From Lentzea pudingi (GTDB lineage: Bacteria; Actinomycetota; Actinomycetes; Mycobacteriales; Pseudonocardiaceae): a stretch of 64,000 nt of DNA. A program made the position numbers and the translations under genes. The stretch lies in the NCBI RefSeq assembly GCF_014646255.1, contig NZ_BMNC01000005.1, forward strand, positions 248,001 through 312,000, in the 5' to 3' direction. The notes under the pieces were generated by a model. It did not search any database. It worked only from the letters and a program-made list of their open reading frames with translations, and was not told where the DNA came from. Positions within the stretch are counted from its first letter, which is position 1. Each line of letters opens with the position of its first letter. Shown here piece by piece: positions 35,059 through 44,348 of this stretch.

Positions 35059-37359
35059 CTACGCGGCGCCGTTGCTCATGGCCTCCGCGGGGGTGTCCGT
35101 GATCGACGTGCCACGGCGCTTGGACACGACCACCGCACCGACGATGATCAGGGTCGCGACCACCGCGATCGCGATCCGGATCGGGTCGGACGCGCTGTCA
35201 CCGACGGAGAAGGTGATGATGGCGGGCGCGATCAGCACCGAGACCAGGTTCATGACCTTGATCAGCGGGTTGATGGCCGGACCGGCGGTGTCCTTGAACG
35301 GGTCGCCGACGGTGTCGCCGATGACCGTCGCGGCGTGGGCCTCCGAACCCTTGCCACCGTGGTTGCCGTCCTCGACCAGCTTCTTGGCGTTGTCCCAGGC
35401 ACCACCGGAGTTGGCCAGGAAGACCGCCATGAGCGTGCCGGTCGCGATCGCGCCGGCGAGGTAACCGGCCAGCGGGCCGACGCCGAGGCCGAAGCCGACG
35501 GCGACCGGGGCGAGCACGGCCATCAGACCGGGGGTCGCGAGCTCGCGCAGCGAGTCCCTGGTGCAGATGTCGACGACACGGCCGTACTCCGGCTTCACCG
35601 AGTAGTCCATGATGCCGGGGTTCTCGCGGAACTGACGGCGCACCTCGAACACGATGGCACCGGCCGCGCGCGTCACGGCGTTGATCGCGAGACCCGAGAA
35701 CATGAAGACGACGGCCGCACCGATGACGATGCCGACCAGGACGTTCGGCGAGAACACGACGAAGTCCGTGAAGTCCAGAGCGGTCTGCCCGGCCTTCGAC
35801 AGCGCCTGGGAGATGGCGTCCTGGTAGGAGCCGAACAGCGCGGTCGCGGCGAGAACCGCCGTCGCGATCGCGATGCCCTTGGTGATGGCCTTGGTGGTGT
35901 TGCCGACCGCGTCGAGCTCCGTGAGGATCTGCGCGCCCTCGCCGTGCACGTCACCGGACATCTCGGCGATGCCCTGCGCGTTGTCCGAGACCGGGCCGAA
36001 GGTGTCCATCGCGACGATGACGCCGACGGTCGTGAGAAGGCCACAACCGGCCAGCGCGATCGCGAACAGGGAGACGACGACCGAACCGGACAGCAGGAAC
36101 GCGCCGTAGACGGCGGCACCGATGACCAGTGCGGTGTAGACGGCCGACTCGAAACCGACCGAGATGCCGGACAGGATGACCGTGGCCGCACCGGTCCGCG
36201 AGGTCTCACCGACCTCCTTGACCGGCTTGTGGTCGGTGCCGGTGTAGTAGCCCGTCAGCCAGAGGATGATGCCGGCCAGCACGATGCCGATGATCACCGC
36301 GACGGACGCGATGAGCGCCGGGTTGCCGGTGTCGGACTTGACCGAGTCGCTGATGCCGTTGAGGTCCGCGAAGGAGCTCGGCAGGTACAGGAACGCGGCG
36401 ATGGTGCACAGCACCGCGGAGATGACCGCGGAGATGTAGAAGGCGCGGTTGATGGCCGCGAGGCCGTTCTCGCCCGCCTTCGCCTTGGTCGTGTAGACGC
36501 CGATGACCGCGGTCAGCACACCGATCGCGGGAACGATCAGCGGGAAGAGCAGACCCTGCACACCGAACGCCGCGGTACCGAGGATCAGCGACGCGACGAG
36601 CGTCACGGCGTAGGACTCGAAGAGGTCCGCGGCCATGCCGGCGCAGTCACCGACGTTGTCGCCCACGTTGTCCGCGATGGTGGCGGCGTTGCGGGGGTCG
36701 TCCTCCGGGATGCCCTGCTCGACCTTGCCGACCAGGTCGGCGCCGACGTCCGCGGCCTTGGTGAAGATGCCGCCGCCGACGCGCATGAACATCGCGAGCA
36801 GCGCGGCACCGAAACCGAAGCCCTCCAGGACCTTCGGGGCCTGACCGGCGTAGACGAGCACGACGAGCGCCGCGCCGAAGAGGCCGAGACCGACCGTCAT
36901 CATGCCGACCACACCGCCGGTGCGGAACGCGATGCGCGTCGCCTTTTCGCGACCGCCTTCTTCGTTCGCGGCGGCGGCGACACGCACGTTGGCGCGCGTG
37001 GACAACCACATGCCCAGGTAGCCGATGGTCGCCGAGAACACGGCACCGACGATGAAGAACAAAGATCGGCCGATTCGTTCGGCCAAATCATCTGCCGGTA
37101 GCGCGAACAGCAGAACGAACACGATCACGACAAAGATGCCGAGCGTGCGGAACTGCCGGTTGAGGTAGGCCGCTGCGCCCTCCTGAACCGCCTTGGCGAT
37201 GTCCTGCATCTTGGGGGTGCCCTGGCCCGCGGCCAGCACCTCCTTGAGCAGCACGTACCCGACGGCGAGAGCAGCCAGGGCGACCACGGCGACCACGGCT
37301 ACGACGCCGCGATCACCCCCGGAGAGCTCGAGGCCCTCCGCGAGGAAATGCCGGGACAT
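35059..37359 (-). CDS. hppA: K+-independent proton-translocating membrane pyrophosphatase
   Basis: A 766-aa integral membrane pump with about 16 helices that uses pyrophosphate to move protons. Substrate-binding motifs are DVGADLVGKVEQGIPEDDPR, DNVGDNVGDCAGMAADLFE, and the C-terminal TVGDPFKDTAGPAINPLIK. The NTTKAITKG stretch has Lys where K+-dependent enzymes have Ala, so by established rule it is K+-independent. ATG 37359 has AGGAGG upstream. With the soluble Ppa it gives two pyrophosphatase routes. Confidence 0.95.
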   Translation of the reverse strand: MSRHFLAEGLELSGGDRGVVAVVAVVALAALAVGYVLLKEVLAAGQGTPKMQDIAKAVQEGAAAYLNRQFRTLGIFVVIVFVLLFALPADDLAERIGRSLFFIVGAVFSATIGYLGMWLSTRANVRVAAAANEEGGREKATRIAFRTGGVVGMMTVGLGLFGAALVVLVYAGQAPKVLEGFGFGAALLAMFMRVGGGIFTKAADVGADLVGKVEQGIPEDDPRNAATIADNVGDNVGDCAGMAADLFESYAVTLVASLILGTAAFGVQGLLFPLIVPAIGVLTAVIGVYTTKAKAGENGLAAINRAFYISAVISAVLCTIAAFLYLPSSFADLNGISDSVKSDTGNPALIASVAVIIGIVLAGIILWLTGYYTGTDHKPVKEVGETSRTGAATVILSGISVGFESAVYTALVIGAAVYGAFLLSGSVVVSLFAIALAGCGLLTTVGVIVAMDTFGPVSDNAQGIAEMSGDVHGEGAQILTELDAVGNTTKAITKGIAIATAVLAATALFGSYQDAISQALSKAGQTALDFTDFVVFSPNVLVGIVIGAAVVFMFSGLAINAVTRAAGAIVFEVRRQFRENPGIMDYSVKPEYGRVVDICTRDSLRELATPGLMAVLAPVAVGFGLGVGPLAGYLAGAIATGTLMAVFLANSGGAWDNAKKLVEDGNHGGKGSEAHAATVIGDTVGDPFKDTAGPAINPLIKVMNLVSVLIAPAIITFSVGDSASDPIRIAIAVVATLIIVGAVVVSKRRGTSITDTPAEAMSNGAA

Positions 37360-37530
37360 CCGTCCTCCTGGTGAGTTGCCATGTGCAGCGCCAAGGCAGA
37401 CCAGCCGCCCAGCGCGACGTGACGCATCCCTCATTGGATGCGATGAGCGGGGAGTCTAGGGGTTGGTTGCAACGAGGCAACGAAACGTCCCGATCCGTGC
37501 ACACACCGTTATCTGCGCAGGAAGTCGAGC

Positions 37531-39873
37531 ATGGCCCAGCCGGGACTGTCGGTGGTGTATGCGAAGCTCGGGTCCGTGGTGGATCAGGGACGGCGGCTGC
37601 TGGACCGCGTGCTGGCGGGTGTGCCCGCCGGGGAGTCACCCCTCACGCACGCACGTGATCTGCCGTTGCGGCAGGCAGATCACGTGGACTGGCCTGCGTG
37701 GACGGCTCCGGCGGTCGTCGAGGCGTTCGTGGAGACCGGCGTGCGCGAGCCGTGGCGGCACCAGGCCGAGGCCGCGTCGCTGGCGTGGTCGGGGCAGCAC
37801 GTGGTCCTCGCGACGGGCACGGCGTCGGGCAAGTCACTTGCCTACCAGTTGCCCGTGCTTTCCACTCTTTTGGCGGACACGAAGGCCACCGCGCTCTACC
37901 TGTCACCGACCAAAGCCCTTGGGGCGGACCAGCTCCGGTCGCTCGAGGAGCTGGGGATCAAGGGGGTGCGCGCGTCGGCCTACGACGGCGACACCCCGAT
38001 GGCCGAACGCGACTGGGTCAAGGCCCACGCGAACTGGGTCTTCACCAATCCGGACATGCTGCACCGCGGAATCCTTCCGCAGCACCCGAAATGGCTGCGG
38101 TTCTTCCGGCGGCTGAAGTACGTGGTGATCGACGAGTGCCATTCCTACCGCGGTGTTTTCGGTTCGCACGTGGCGTTGTTGATGCGACGCCTGCGAAGGG
38201 TCGCGCGCAAATACGGCGCGAATCCGATCTTCGTTTTGGCATCGGCCACTGTGGCTGATCCTTCCGGGTCCGCCCAGCGATTGCTCGGCGTTCCCGTTTC
38301 CGCTGTCGTGGACGACTTTTCACCGCGTGCGTCGCGCACGGTCGCGTTGTGGGAACCCCCACTGACCTCTCTGGAGGGTGAGAACGGGGCACCGGTCCGG
38401 CGCTCGGCGGGCGCGGAGACGTCGCGGATCCTGGCCGACCTCGTCGTCGAGGGCGCCCGGTCGCTGGCCTTCGTGCGCTCCCGCCGCGGAGCCGAGCTGA
38501 CGGCGCTGGGCACCCAGCGGATCCTGTCCGAAGTGGACAGTGAGTTGCCTCCCCGCGTGGCCGCGTACCGGGGCGGGTTCCTGCCGGAGGAACGGCGGGC
38601 CCTCGAAAAGGCGCTGTCCACGGGCGACCTGCTCGGCGTCGCGACCACGAACGCGCTGGAGCTCGGCGTCGACATCGCCGGCCTGGACGCGGTGGTGGTG
38701 GCCGGCTTCCCCGGCACCCTGGCGTCGTTCTGGCAGCAGGCGGGCCGTGCGGGCAGGTCCGGGGACAGCGCGCTGGTCGTCTTCGTGGCCCGCGACGACC
38801 CGTTGGACACGTACCTGGTGCACAACCCGGCCGCGGTGCTGGACAGACCGGTCGAGGCGACGGTGCTGGACCCGCTGAACCCGTACGTGCTGGGCCCGCA
38901 GCTGGCGTGCGCGGCGTCCGAGATGCCGTTGACACCGGCCTGCCTCGACGACTTCGGCGGCCCTCTCGCGGAGGCCGTCCTGGCCGACCTCGTGGCGGAG
39001 AAACTGCTGCGCAAACGCCCTGCCGGGTGGTACTGGGCCTCGCACGACCGGCCGCACGCCGGTGTGGACATCCGCGGCTCCGGCGGCGAGCAGGTGGCCG
39101 TCGTGGAGGCGGACTCGGGCCGCATGCTCGGCACGGTCGACCCCGGCTCCGCGTGCTGGCAGGTGCACCCCGGCGCCGTGTACCTGCACCAAGGTCGTTC
39201 CTACGTCGTCGACGAGCTCGACCTGGACAGCGGCCTCGCGATGGTGCACCGCGAAGACCCGGAGTGGACCACGCAACCGCGCGACTGCGTCGACATCACC
39301 GTGGTCCGCGAGGTGGAACGCACCGACTTCGGCGGCGTGTCCGTGTCGCTGGGCGAGGTGGAGGTGACGACCCAGGTCGTCGGCTACCTGCGCCGCCTGC
39401 CCTCCGGCGTGGTGCTCGACCAGATCCCGCTCGACCTGCCAGAACAGACGCTGCAAACCCGAGCGGTCTGGTACTCGGTCGACGAGTCGCTGCTGCTCGC
39501 CGCAGGCGTGGAGGCCAAACGCATCCCCGGCGCCCTGCACGCGGCCGAACACGCGGCGATCGGCCTGCTACCGCTGTTCGCGACGTGCGACAGGTGGGAC
39601 ATCGGCGGCGTGTCGACGGCCGCACACCCGGACACGGGAATGCCGACGGTCTTCGTGCACGACGGCCACCCCGGCGGCGCGGGCTTCGCCGACCGGGGCC
39701 ACTCGGCGTTGCGGGCGTGGCTCTCGGCGACACGCGCGGCGATCACCGCCTGTTCGTGCCCGATGGGCTGCCCGTCGTGCGTGCAGTCGCCCAAGTGCGG
39801 CAACGGCAACGATCCGCTGGACAAGGCCGGTGCCGTGCTGGTGCTGGACGTGGTGCTGGGCAAAATCGCCTGA
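37531..39873 (+). CDS. DEAD/DEAH-box helicase with DUF1998 domain (MrfA/YprA-like)
   Basis: SF2 helicase of 780 aa. Walker A ATGTASGKS, motif II VIDECHSYRG, SAT motif in LASATV, helicase C-terminal ATTNALELGVDIAG and QQAGRAGRSGD, and a DUF1998 C-terminus with a Cys cluster (CSCPMGCPSCVQSPKCGN) for zinc. The Bacillus homologue MrfA acts in DNA repair after mitomycin C damage; the M. tuberculosis counterpart is Rv3649. It is rightward and isolated by intergenic space on both sides. Confidence 0.93.
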   Translation: MAQPGLSVVYAKLGSVVDQGRRLLDRVLAGVPAGESPLTHARDLPLRQADHVDWPAWTAPAVVEAFVETGVREPWRHQAEAASLAWSGQHVVLATGTASGKSLAYQLPVLSTLLADTKATALYLSPTKALGADQLRSLEELGIKGVRASAYDGDTPMAERDWVKAHANWVFTNPDMLHRGILPQHPKWLRFFRRLKYVVIDECHSYRGVFGSHVALLMRRLRRVARKYGANPIFVLASATVADPSGSAQRLLGVPVSAVVDDFSPRASRTVALWEPPLTSLEGENGAPVRRSAGAETSRILADLVVEGARSLAFVRSRRGAELTALGTQRILSEVDSELPPRVAAYRGGFLPEERRALEKALSTGDLLGVATTNALELGVDIAGLDAVVVAGFPGTLASFWQQAGRAGRSGDSALVVFVARDDPLDTYLVHNPAAVLDRPVEATVLDPLNPYVLGPQLACAASEMPLTPACLDDFGGPLAEAVLADLVAEKLLRKRPAGWYWASHDRPHAGVDIRGSGGEQVAVVEADSGRMLGTVDPGSACWQVHPGAVYLHQGRSYVVDELDLDSGLAMVHREDPEWTTQPRDCVDITVVREVERTDFGGVSVSLGEVEVTTQVVGYLRRLPSGVVLDQIPLDLPEQTLQTRAVWYSVDESLLLAAGVEAKRIPGALHAAEHAAIGLLPLFATCDRWDIGGVSTAAHPDTGMPTVFVHDGHPGGAGFADRGHSALRAWLSATRAAITACSCPMGCPSCVQSPKCGNGNDPLDKAGAVLVLDVVLGKIA

Positions 39874-39939
39874 CTGCCTGGGCTGGTTCTGGTTACGGTG
39901 GCGGGGTGAACGCATGCGGCTGCAACTCCACCGACCGGA

Positions 39940-40056
39940 CCCGTCGCGCCTAGGCGCGGTTGAGCGGGACGCCCGTCGTGCCACCGCGCACGGCGAGGCT
40001 TGCGCCTGTCGCGCCATCGCGCGACCGGGCCTGAGCCCGTCGTGCCCTCGCGCGCG
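39940..40056 (+). repeat. Imperfect 31-33 bp tandem repeat, about 3.5 units
   Basis: Units starting near 39971, 40004 and 40035 share GCCCGTCGTGCC or GCCTGTCGCGCC, a three-base variable part and GCGC; a fourth, more degenerate unit precedes them. It lies in the 248-base gap between the helicase and the nucleotidyltransferase. A very short Cys-containing frame (GTG 39906 to TAG 39953, 15 codons) precedes it, probably by chance. Confidence 0.5.
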
Positions 40057-40121
40057 GCTGGTCTGATCACTCCGCCGCGCCCGTCATCCCCTCATCGGCC
40101 ACGGGTCCATTGGAGTCTGCC

Positions 40122-40892
40122 TTGTTCACACCCTTTTCCGACCTCGACGCACTGCTCACCGACCTCGTCTCGGCCCAGCGCGAGATCCTCGGCCCCACCT
40201 ACGTCGGCACCTACCTCCAGGGTTCGTTCGCCCTGGGTGCCGGTGACGTCCACAGCGACTGCGACTTCATCGTCGCCTGCACCGAGCTGCCGTCCGGTGA
40301 TCGTGAGGCCGGGTTGCGGCGGTTGCACGACGAGGTCCCGACCCGTCCCGGCCGCTGGTCAACCGAGATCGAGGGCTCATACGCGGACGTGGGGTCGCTG
40401 CGTTCAGTGGCGGGTCTCGGGGTTCCGTGGCTGTTCAACGACCACGGCACGCGGACCCTGGTGTGGGATCTGCACTGCAACAGCCCGCACGCCCGCTGGA
40501 TTCTGCGCCACCACGGCATCGTGCTGGACGGTCCGCCGATCACGTCGCTCGTCGACGAGGTGCCGGCGTCCGTGCTGCGCTCGTCGATGCTGGCCGAGTT
40601 GCCGCACGTGCTCGACGGCATCCGTGAGTGGGCGCCGGTGGGCAACGCGTGGACACAGCGCTACATCGTCTCGGCCTACTGCCGCACGCTCTACACCATC
40701 CACACGGGAGAGGTGGAGTCCAAGCGCGGCGCCCTGGTGTGGGCGAAGAAAATGCTCGATCAGCGGTGGCACCCGCTGATCGAGCAGGTCCTGCGGGACC
40801 GGGACCTCGGCTGGGACGCCGATGCGGTTCCACGGCCCGGATCCATGGAGGAGACCCTGGCTTTCGCCGCCTACGCGGAGGGTCTCCACTGA
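40122..40892 (+). CDS. Aminoglycoside-adenylyltransferase-like nucleotidyltransferase
   Basis: A 256-aa protein of the polymerase-beta-like nucleotidyltransferase fold. The active-site motif GSFALGAGDVHSDCDFIV shows the GS-x10-DxD metal-binding pattern, and the C-terminal helical domain (about 150-255) matches the DUF4111 type of ANT(3'')-like enzymes. Whether it modifies antibiotics or another substrate is unknown. I chose TTG 40122, which has GGAG six bases upstream; TTG 40110 is an alternative. It is followed by a strong hairpin terminator. Confidence 0.82.
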   Translation: MFTPFSDLDALLTDLVSAQREILGPTYVGTYLQGSFALGAGDVHSDCDFIVACTELPSGDREAGLRRLHDEVPTRPGRWSTEIEGSYADVGSLRSVAGLGVPWLFNDHGTRTLVWDLHCNSPHARWILRHHGIVLDGPPITSLVDEVPASVLRSSMLAELPHVLDGIREWAPVGNAWTQRYIVSAYCRTLYTIHTGEVESKRGALVWAKKMLDQRWHPLIEQVLRDRDLGWDADAVPRPGSMEETLAFAAYAEGLH

Positions 40893-40901
40893 CTTTCGTG
40901 G

Positions 40902-40935
40902 GCGCGGCGGGGGCTCACGGGTACCCCCGCCGCGC
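40902..40935 (+). terminator. Hairpin terminator after the nucleotidyltransferase gene
   Basis: Inverted repeat GCGCGGCGGGGG...CCCCCGCCGCGC, 12 bp, 10-base loop, 9 bases after the stop codon. No T-run follows. Confidence 0.75.
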
Positions 40936-41332
40936 TCTCCACGTGCCGAACACTGTGTTCCCGCCTGCTACCGCTTCGTGACCGGATCCCTTGGAACATC
41001 GGTGGAATCTGGTTCGTTCGTCTCGACAGGACACGCGGGAGGCGACGGTGTCGACTGTCTGCTGACGAACTCCGGGGAGGAGCCGGCTTCACCGACCGCG
41101 GCAGAGCGGGTGCTCTGCCACTAACGTCCCTCGGTCCGGTCACTGGTGCGGGAGGCTGTCCTTCGGGGTGCGTGTTCGGCTTTTCGCCCGTTCCTCTGCC
41201 GGCCCCCGACGTGCGGGGTGCGGAGGCCGATCATCGGACCGGGCTTGGTGGAACGGCCGTGCAGGGCATCGCCTTCGGGGTTGTCGGGGAGAGTCCACGA
41301 CGACACCCAACACGGCCGGGCTTGTAGTTGTG
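40936..41332. other. Intergenic segment without a recognised gene
   Basis: About 400 bases between the hairpin and the primase-polymerase-like gene. Overlapping open frames exist on both strands but none has a ribosome-binding site, plausible composition or recognisable motif. I see no RNA gene here. Confidence 0.5.
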
Positions 41333-41953
41333 TCAGACGGTTTCGAGCTGGTAGCTCGCCGGGGCGTGCACGGCCGCGACGAGTGCGTCCTGCACGACGT
41401 GCGCGTCCGGCAGGTTCCAGCCGCAGACCTGCGGCTTGACCCGCCAATGCACGACACCGTGCGCCATGGTGGTGGGGGGCAGCGGGATGTACTCGCCCTT
41501 GCCGTACAGGTGCACGTCCGGGTTGCCGGCCAGCTCGGTGTTGAGCGTCGAGCCGGACTTCACGAGGAACATCCAGCGGCCGGACGGGGTCGCGGCGATC
41601 GGCACGGGAACACCGATCTGCCGCAGTGCGACGGCCGCGCGGCGGCCGAGGCCGGTGCCGACCTCGATCGCGTCCACCACGTGACCGGTGGCGACGAGGA
41701 GGCTGTAGGACGCGCCTGCCCACCACGTGGCGACCTGCTCGGGACGGGTCCCGATGCGGTCCACCCAGTCGCGGTGCACCGGGATCGGGCCGTGCTGCTC
41801 GAGGCCGCTGCGGCCCGCCCACTTCGTCACGCCGTTCTCAGAACCGGCCGGGAACGTGCCGGGCAGTACGGGCCAACCGCGGAACGCGAGGCTGATCGCC
41901 TCGGCACGCAGTTCGATGCGGAAGGCCCCGCGCCAGCTGTCCGACCAATCCAT
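41333..41953 (-). CDS. Primase-polymerase (Prim-Pol)-like protein
   Basis: A 206-aa protein related to the bifunctional DNA primase/polymerase N-terminal domain. The layout matches: FRGWPVLPGTF, RPEQVATWWAGASYSLLVATG, VVDAIEV at the first acidic position, ATPSGRWMFLV in place of the SGGxHxYF motif, GKGEYIPLPPT at the end. The second Asp of the catalytic pair is not obvious (DAIEV), so activity is doubtful. The family is widespread in Pseudonocardiales as a stand-alone short protein. ATG 41953 has GAAGG upstream. Confidence 0.78.
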   Translation of the reverse strand: MDWSDSWRGAFRIELRAEAISLAFRGWPVLPGTFPAGSENGVTKWAGRSGLEQHGPIPVHRDWVDRIGTRPEQVATWWAGASYSLLVATGHVVDAIEVGTGLGRRAAVALRQIGVPVPIAATPSGRWMFLVKSGSTLNTELAGNPDVHLYGKGEYIPLPPTTMAHGVVHWRVKPQVCGWNLPDAHVVQDALVAAVHAPASYQLETV

Positions 41954-41996
41954 CTTCCGTCGCCTTCTTCCCAGGCTCTGACTCGACATCAACGTG

Positions 41997-42056
41997 GTGC
42001 CGGTGTTCGTAGGGACACCGCGTCGGTGCCGCCACTACAACTAACGACACCGGCAC
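41997..42056. promoter_or_regulatory. CACCG/CGGTG inverted-repeat cluster upstream of the Prim-Pol-like gene
   Basis: Outer arms GTGCCGGTGT (41997-42006) and ACACCGGCAC (42047-42056) are perfectly complementary. Between them lie GACACCG and CGGTGCC, so four CACCG-type half-sites alternate in orientation within 60 bases. It ends about 40 bases from the gene start and may be an operator array or an mRNA hairpin. Confidence 0.45.
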
Positions 42057-42150
42057 CTGCCTCCGTAACCCCCGCTCGACAACTGGTAGCTACGGAACGG
42101 CGAACGTCCTTTGCCAGACCGAGCAACTGAACTCCGCGCGTTTGGTTCGA

Positions 42151-42576
42151 TCACCGTTCAGCATGTCCAGGCGGGAGTGTGAGTCCGCTCACCGCTGTGA
42201 GCCGACCGCTCGTCGTGCTCCAAACGGCACGATCTTCAGCCGGACCTGCCCTGGCGCGTGCGTTCACCGGGCCGAACGGCGTAACCGCCGACACCTCCAC
42301 CACCACCTCCCATCCGCTCACCGCGCAGCTCGTCAGCTCGGCCCGGTTTTCCGATGCCACGAGTTTCGCCTGCTCACAAGCACTTTCTGCGCCATCGACG
42401 AGACGAGCGGCCGCGGCCAGCGCCGCCAAATCGGCCGCACCGGTCACCTGGTGCCGCGCGACGACCACCGAACCGACGTGCGCACCGGCCACCACGACGA
42501 TGATCAGCGACAACATGACCACCACACCGCTCACCGCAGCCGAACCCCGGTCGCAACCGGACCGTTCGCCGTTCAT
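42151..42576 (-). CDS. TadE-like (Rv3654c-type) pilus-locus protein
   Basis: A 141-aa protein with one N-terminal hydrophobic helix (SGVVVMLSLIIVVVAGAHV) preceded by the DRGSAAVSG segment, and an Ala-rich extracellular part, RHQVTGAADLAALAAAARL, with one Cys pair (ACEQ and SCAV). This is the pattern of the last gene of the actinobacterial Tad pilus locus. ATG overlaps the TadE gene stop (ATGA), so it is coupled. Confidence 0.85.
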   Translation of the reverse strand: MNGERSGCDRGSAAVSGVVVMLSLIIVVVAGAHVGSVVVARHQVTGAADLAALAAAARLVDGAESACEQAKLVASENRAELTSCAVSGWEVVVEVSAVTPFGPVNARARAGPAEDRAVWSTTSGRLTAVSGLTLPPGHAER

Positions 42577-42902
42577 CGCGGCTCCGGTACGGCGAACGCC
42601 CGTGCGCTGAGCGGTAAGCCCAACGGCCCGCGTTTGCCGACCACGACCTCGACGGCGTCAGCTTGTTCGTTGATCACAACGTTGGCAGCGCCCACGATTC
42701 GCCCGACGGCCTCTTCCCCGCGCTGCCGTTCACCGCGTGCCGTGAGCCGCGCTGCCTCTCTCGCCGCGTCCGCGCAACGCATCTGCTCGGTGACCGCCGT
42801 CAGCCCGTTGGCCCCCAACCACATGACCACCAGCAACGCGGACACGACGATCGCCGCCTCGACCGTGACCATGCCCCGGTCGTCAGACCGACGACAGCGC
42901 AC
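42573..42902 (-). CDS. TadE-family minor pilin
   Basis: A 109-aa minor pseudopilin. DDRGMVTVEAAIVVSALLV gives the TadE prepilin-type N-terminal helix with the Glu at position +5 after the processing site (G-M-V-T-V-E). A soluble alpha/beta part follows. The GTG start lies 20 bases inside the end of the preceding DUF4244 gene. It belongs to the Tad operon; expected to be processed by a TadV-type peptidase not present in this window. Confidence 0.87.
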   Translation of the reverse strand: MRCRRSDDRGMVTVEAAIVVSALLVVMWLGANGLTAVTEQMRCADAAREAARLTARGERQRGEEAVGRIVGAANVVINEQADAVEVVVGKRGPLGLPLSARAFAVPEPR

Positions 42903-43044
42903 GCTGTATGACCCCTTCCATCAGCTTCTCCATGAAATCGCTGGTGACGAGCACGTACAGCAGGCCACCGAGCGCGGCTGCCGCCAACGTCCCGATCGCG
43001 TACTCCACCGTGCTCATCCCGCTGTCGTCCTGCAGCAGTTCCAT
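42883..43044 (-). CDS. DUF4244 / Flp-type pilin (53 aa)
   Basis: A short Flp-like major pilin candidate. MSTVEYAIGTLAAAALGGLL has the processing site SGM and conserved Glu-Tyr of Flp pilins, then a hydrophobic helix and a short tail. AGGAG precedes the ATG. The gene lies in the expected place between tadC and the TadE gene (Rv3656c position), and its codons have high third-position G/C. Confidence 0.88.
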   Translation of the reverse strand: MELLQDDSGMSTVEYAIGTLAAAALGGLLYVLVTSDFMEKLMEGVIQRALSSV

Positions 43045-43053
43045 CTGCTTCTC

Positions 43054-43581
43054 CTATCTGAGGAATTGGCCGGCCAGCCCCAGCACCACAGGCGCGACGC
43101 CGAGGCACAGGAAGGCGGGCAGGAAACACAGTGCGAGCGGTGCGGCCACCGCGACCGCGGCCTTCTGCGCCCTGGCCTCCGCGTCGTCACTCGCGGCGGC
43201 CCTGGTCCGCTCGGCGAGTTCGGCGGTCTGCCGGGCCAGCGCCGCACCGGACCGCGCCGTTCGCCGCGCGGCCCTGGCCAGCAGGGCCGTCTCCGGACTG
43301 TCGAGTGCGGACGCCCACGCCGTGACGGGGTCCGCGCCGAGCTTGAGCAACTCCGCGACCTGGCTGAGCTCCCTCATCCCGACCGCCTGGATCGCGGTGG
43401 GCACCGGCAACCCGGCTTTCAGGCAGGCGGCCAGCAGGTCCCAGGACGCCGCCCGTTCGAACGGACCGTCCGGCTTCTTCTCGTTCCGCGGCGGGTCGTG
43501 GGCTCTGGGCTTGAATCGATCGATCGATCGTCGTGGTGCCGGCGCGATGAGCACCGCCAGCGCGAGCAGGAGGAACGTCAC
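43054..43581 (-). CDS. TadC-type type II secretion system F-domain protein
   Basis: A 175-aa inner-membrane platform protein. Helices at the N-terminus (LLLALAVLIAP) and C-terminus (ALCFLPAFLCLGVAPVVLG) flank a cytoplasmic helical part containing ARRTARSGAALARQ, typical of a single T2SSF repeat. GTG overlaps the tadB stop (GTGA). It pairs with TadB to form the base of the Tad pilus motor. Confidence 0.88.
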   Translation of the reverse strand: MTFLLLALAVLIAPAPRRSIDRFKPRAHDPPRNEKKPDGPFERAASWDLLAACLKAGLPVPTAIQAVGMRELSQVAELLKLGADPVTAWASALDSPETALLARAARRTARSGAALARQTAELAERTRAAASDDAEARAQKAAVAVAAPLALCFLPAFLCLGVAPVVLGLAGQFLR

Positions 43582-44348
43582 GGCTCGACCTCCGTGATCC
43601 GCTGCGTCCACCACACTCCGGCTGCCGCGAGCACCGCGCCCAGTACCAGGAGGAACTGCCCCGCCCCGGTGCTCGTGAGGACGTGGAACGGCCTGGCACC
43701 GCTGAACTCGCCCAGCAACACGCCGAGGACCGGCAGCACCGCCAGCACCATCGCGCTGGCCCGCGGCCCGGCCATCCGCGCGTGCACCTGCCGCGCGAAC
43801 GCGGCCCGTTGATCGAGATCGCGCTTGGTGGCGTCCAGAACGTCCGCCAACGCCACACCGTGCTTCGCCGACACGTGCCACGCCCTGGCCAGCTGATCGG
43901 TGGCCTTGCCGAGCAACGGCTGCTTCATCTCCCGCAACGTCCGCTCCACGTCACCGCCCAGCCTCGACGCGGCCGCCGCCGCTCGCAGCACCTCCTTCGC
44001 CGGCGCCGGGGTGTCCTCCGCCGCTCCTTCCGCCGCCTGCGCCGGGTGCGCACCCGCTCGGAGTTCGTCGATCACACCGCCGAGCCCGCTGCTCAACGCT
44101 TCCGTCGCCTGGCTGATCGCTTTGCTTCGCCTGTGCCGCTTGAGGATTCTCCGGCCGGTCGCCGTGAGCACCGCTCCGGCGATCAGTCCGCCCACACCTG
44201 CCACGAGGTAGGTGCAGGTCGCCGCCGCCGCGAGCCAGACGTACTGCGGCACAACGATTTCTCGCTTGTTCCGCGGCCTGAGTCTTCGGATCGGCTTGAG
44301 TTGTGGCCAGACGAGCAGCGCCGTCGCCAGCAGCAAAAGGCTCAGCAC
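43578..44348 (-). CDS. TadB-type type II secretion system F-domain protein
   Basis: A 256-aa membrane platform protein with two N-terminal helices, a cytoplasmic T2SSF domain (ASRLGGDVERTLREM, HGVALADVLDATKRDL) and two C-terminal helices. It partners TadC and the TadA ATPase. The GTG start overlaps the tadA stop by seven bases (GTGCTGA) with GGAG upstream, so translation is coupled. Confidence 0.9.
   Translation of the reverse strand: MLSLLLLATALLVWPQLKPIRRLRPRNKREIVVPQYVWLAAAATCTYLVAGVGGLIAGAVLTATGRRILKRHRRSKAISQATEALSSGLGGVIDELRAGAHPAQAAEGAAEDTPAPAKEVLRAAAAASRLGGDVERTLREMKQPLLGKATDQLARAWHVSAKHGVALADVLDATKRDLDQRAAFARQVHARMAGPRASAMVLAVLPVLGVLLGEFSGARPFHVLTSTGAGQFLLVLGAVLAAAGVWWTQRITEVEP

Noticed and set aside
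39906..39953. 15-codon Cys-containing peptide gene
   Set aside because: Too short and without a ribosome-binding site; kept only as a low-interest observation.
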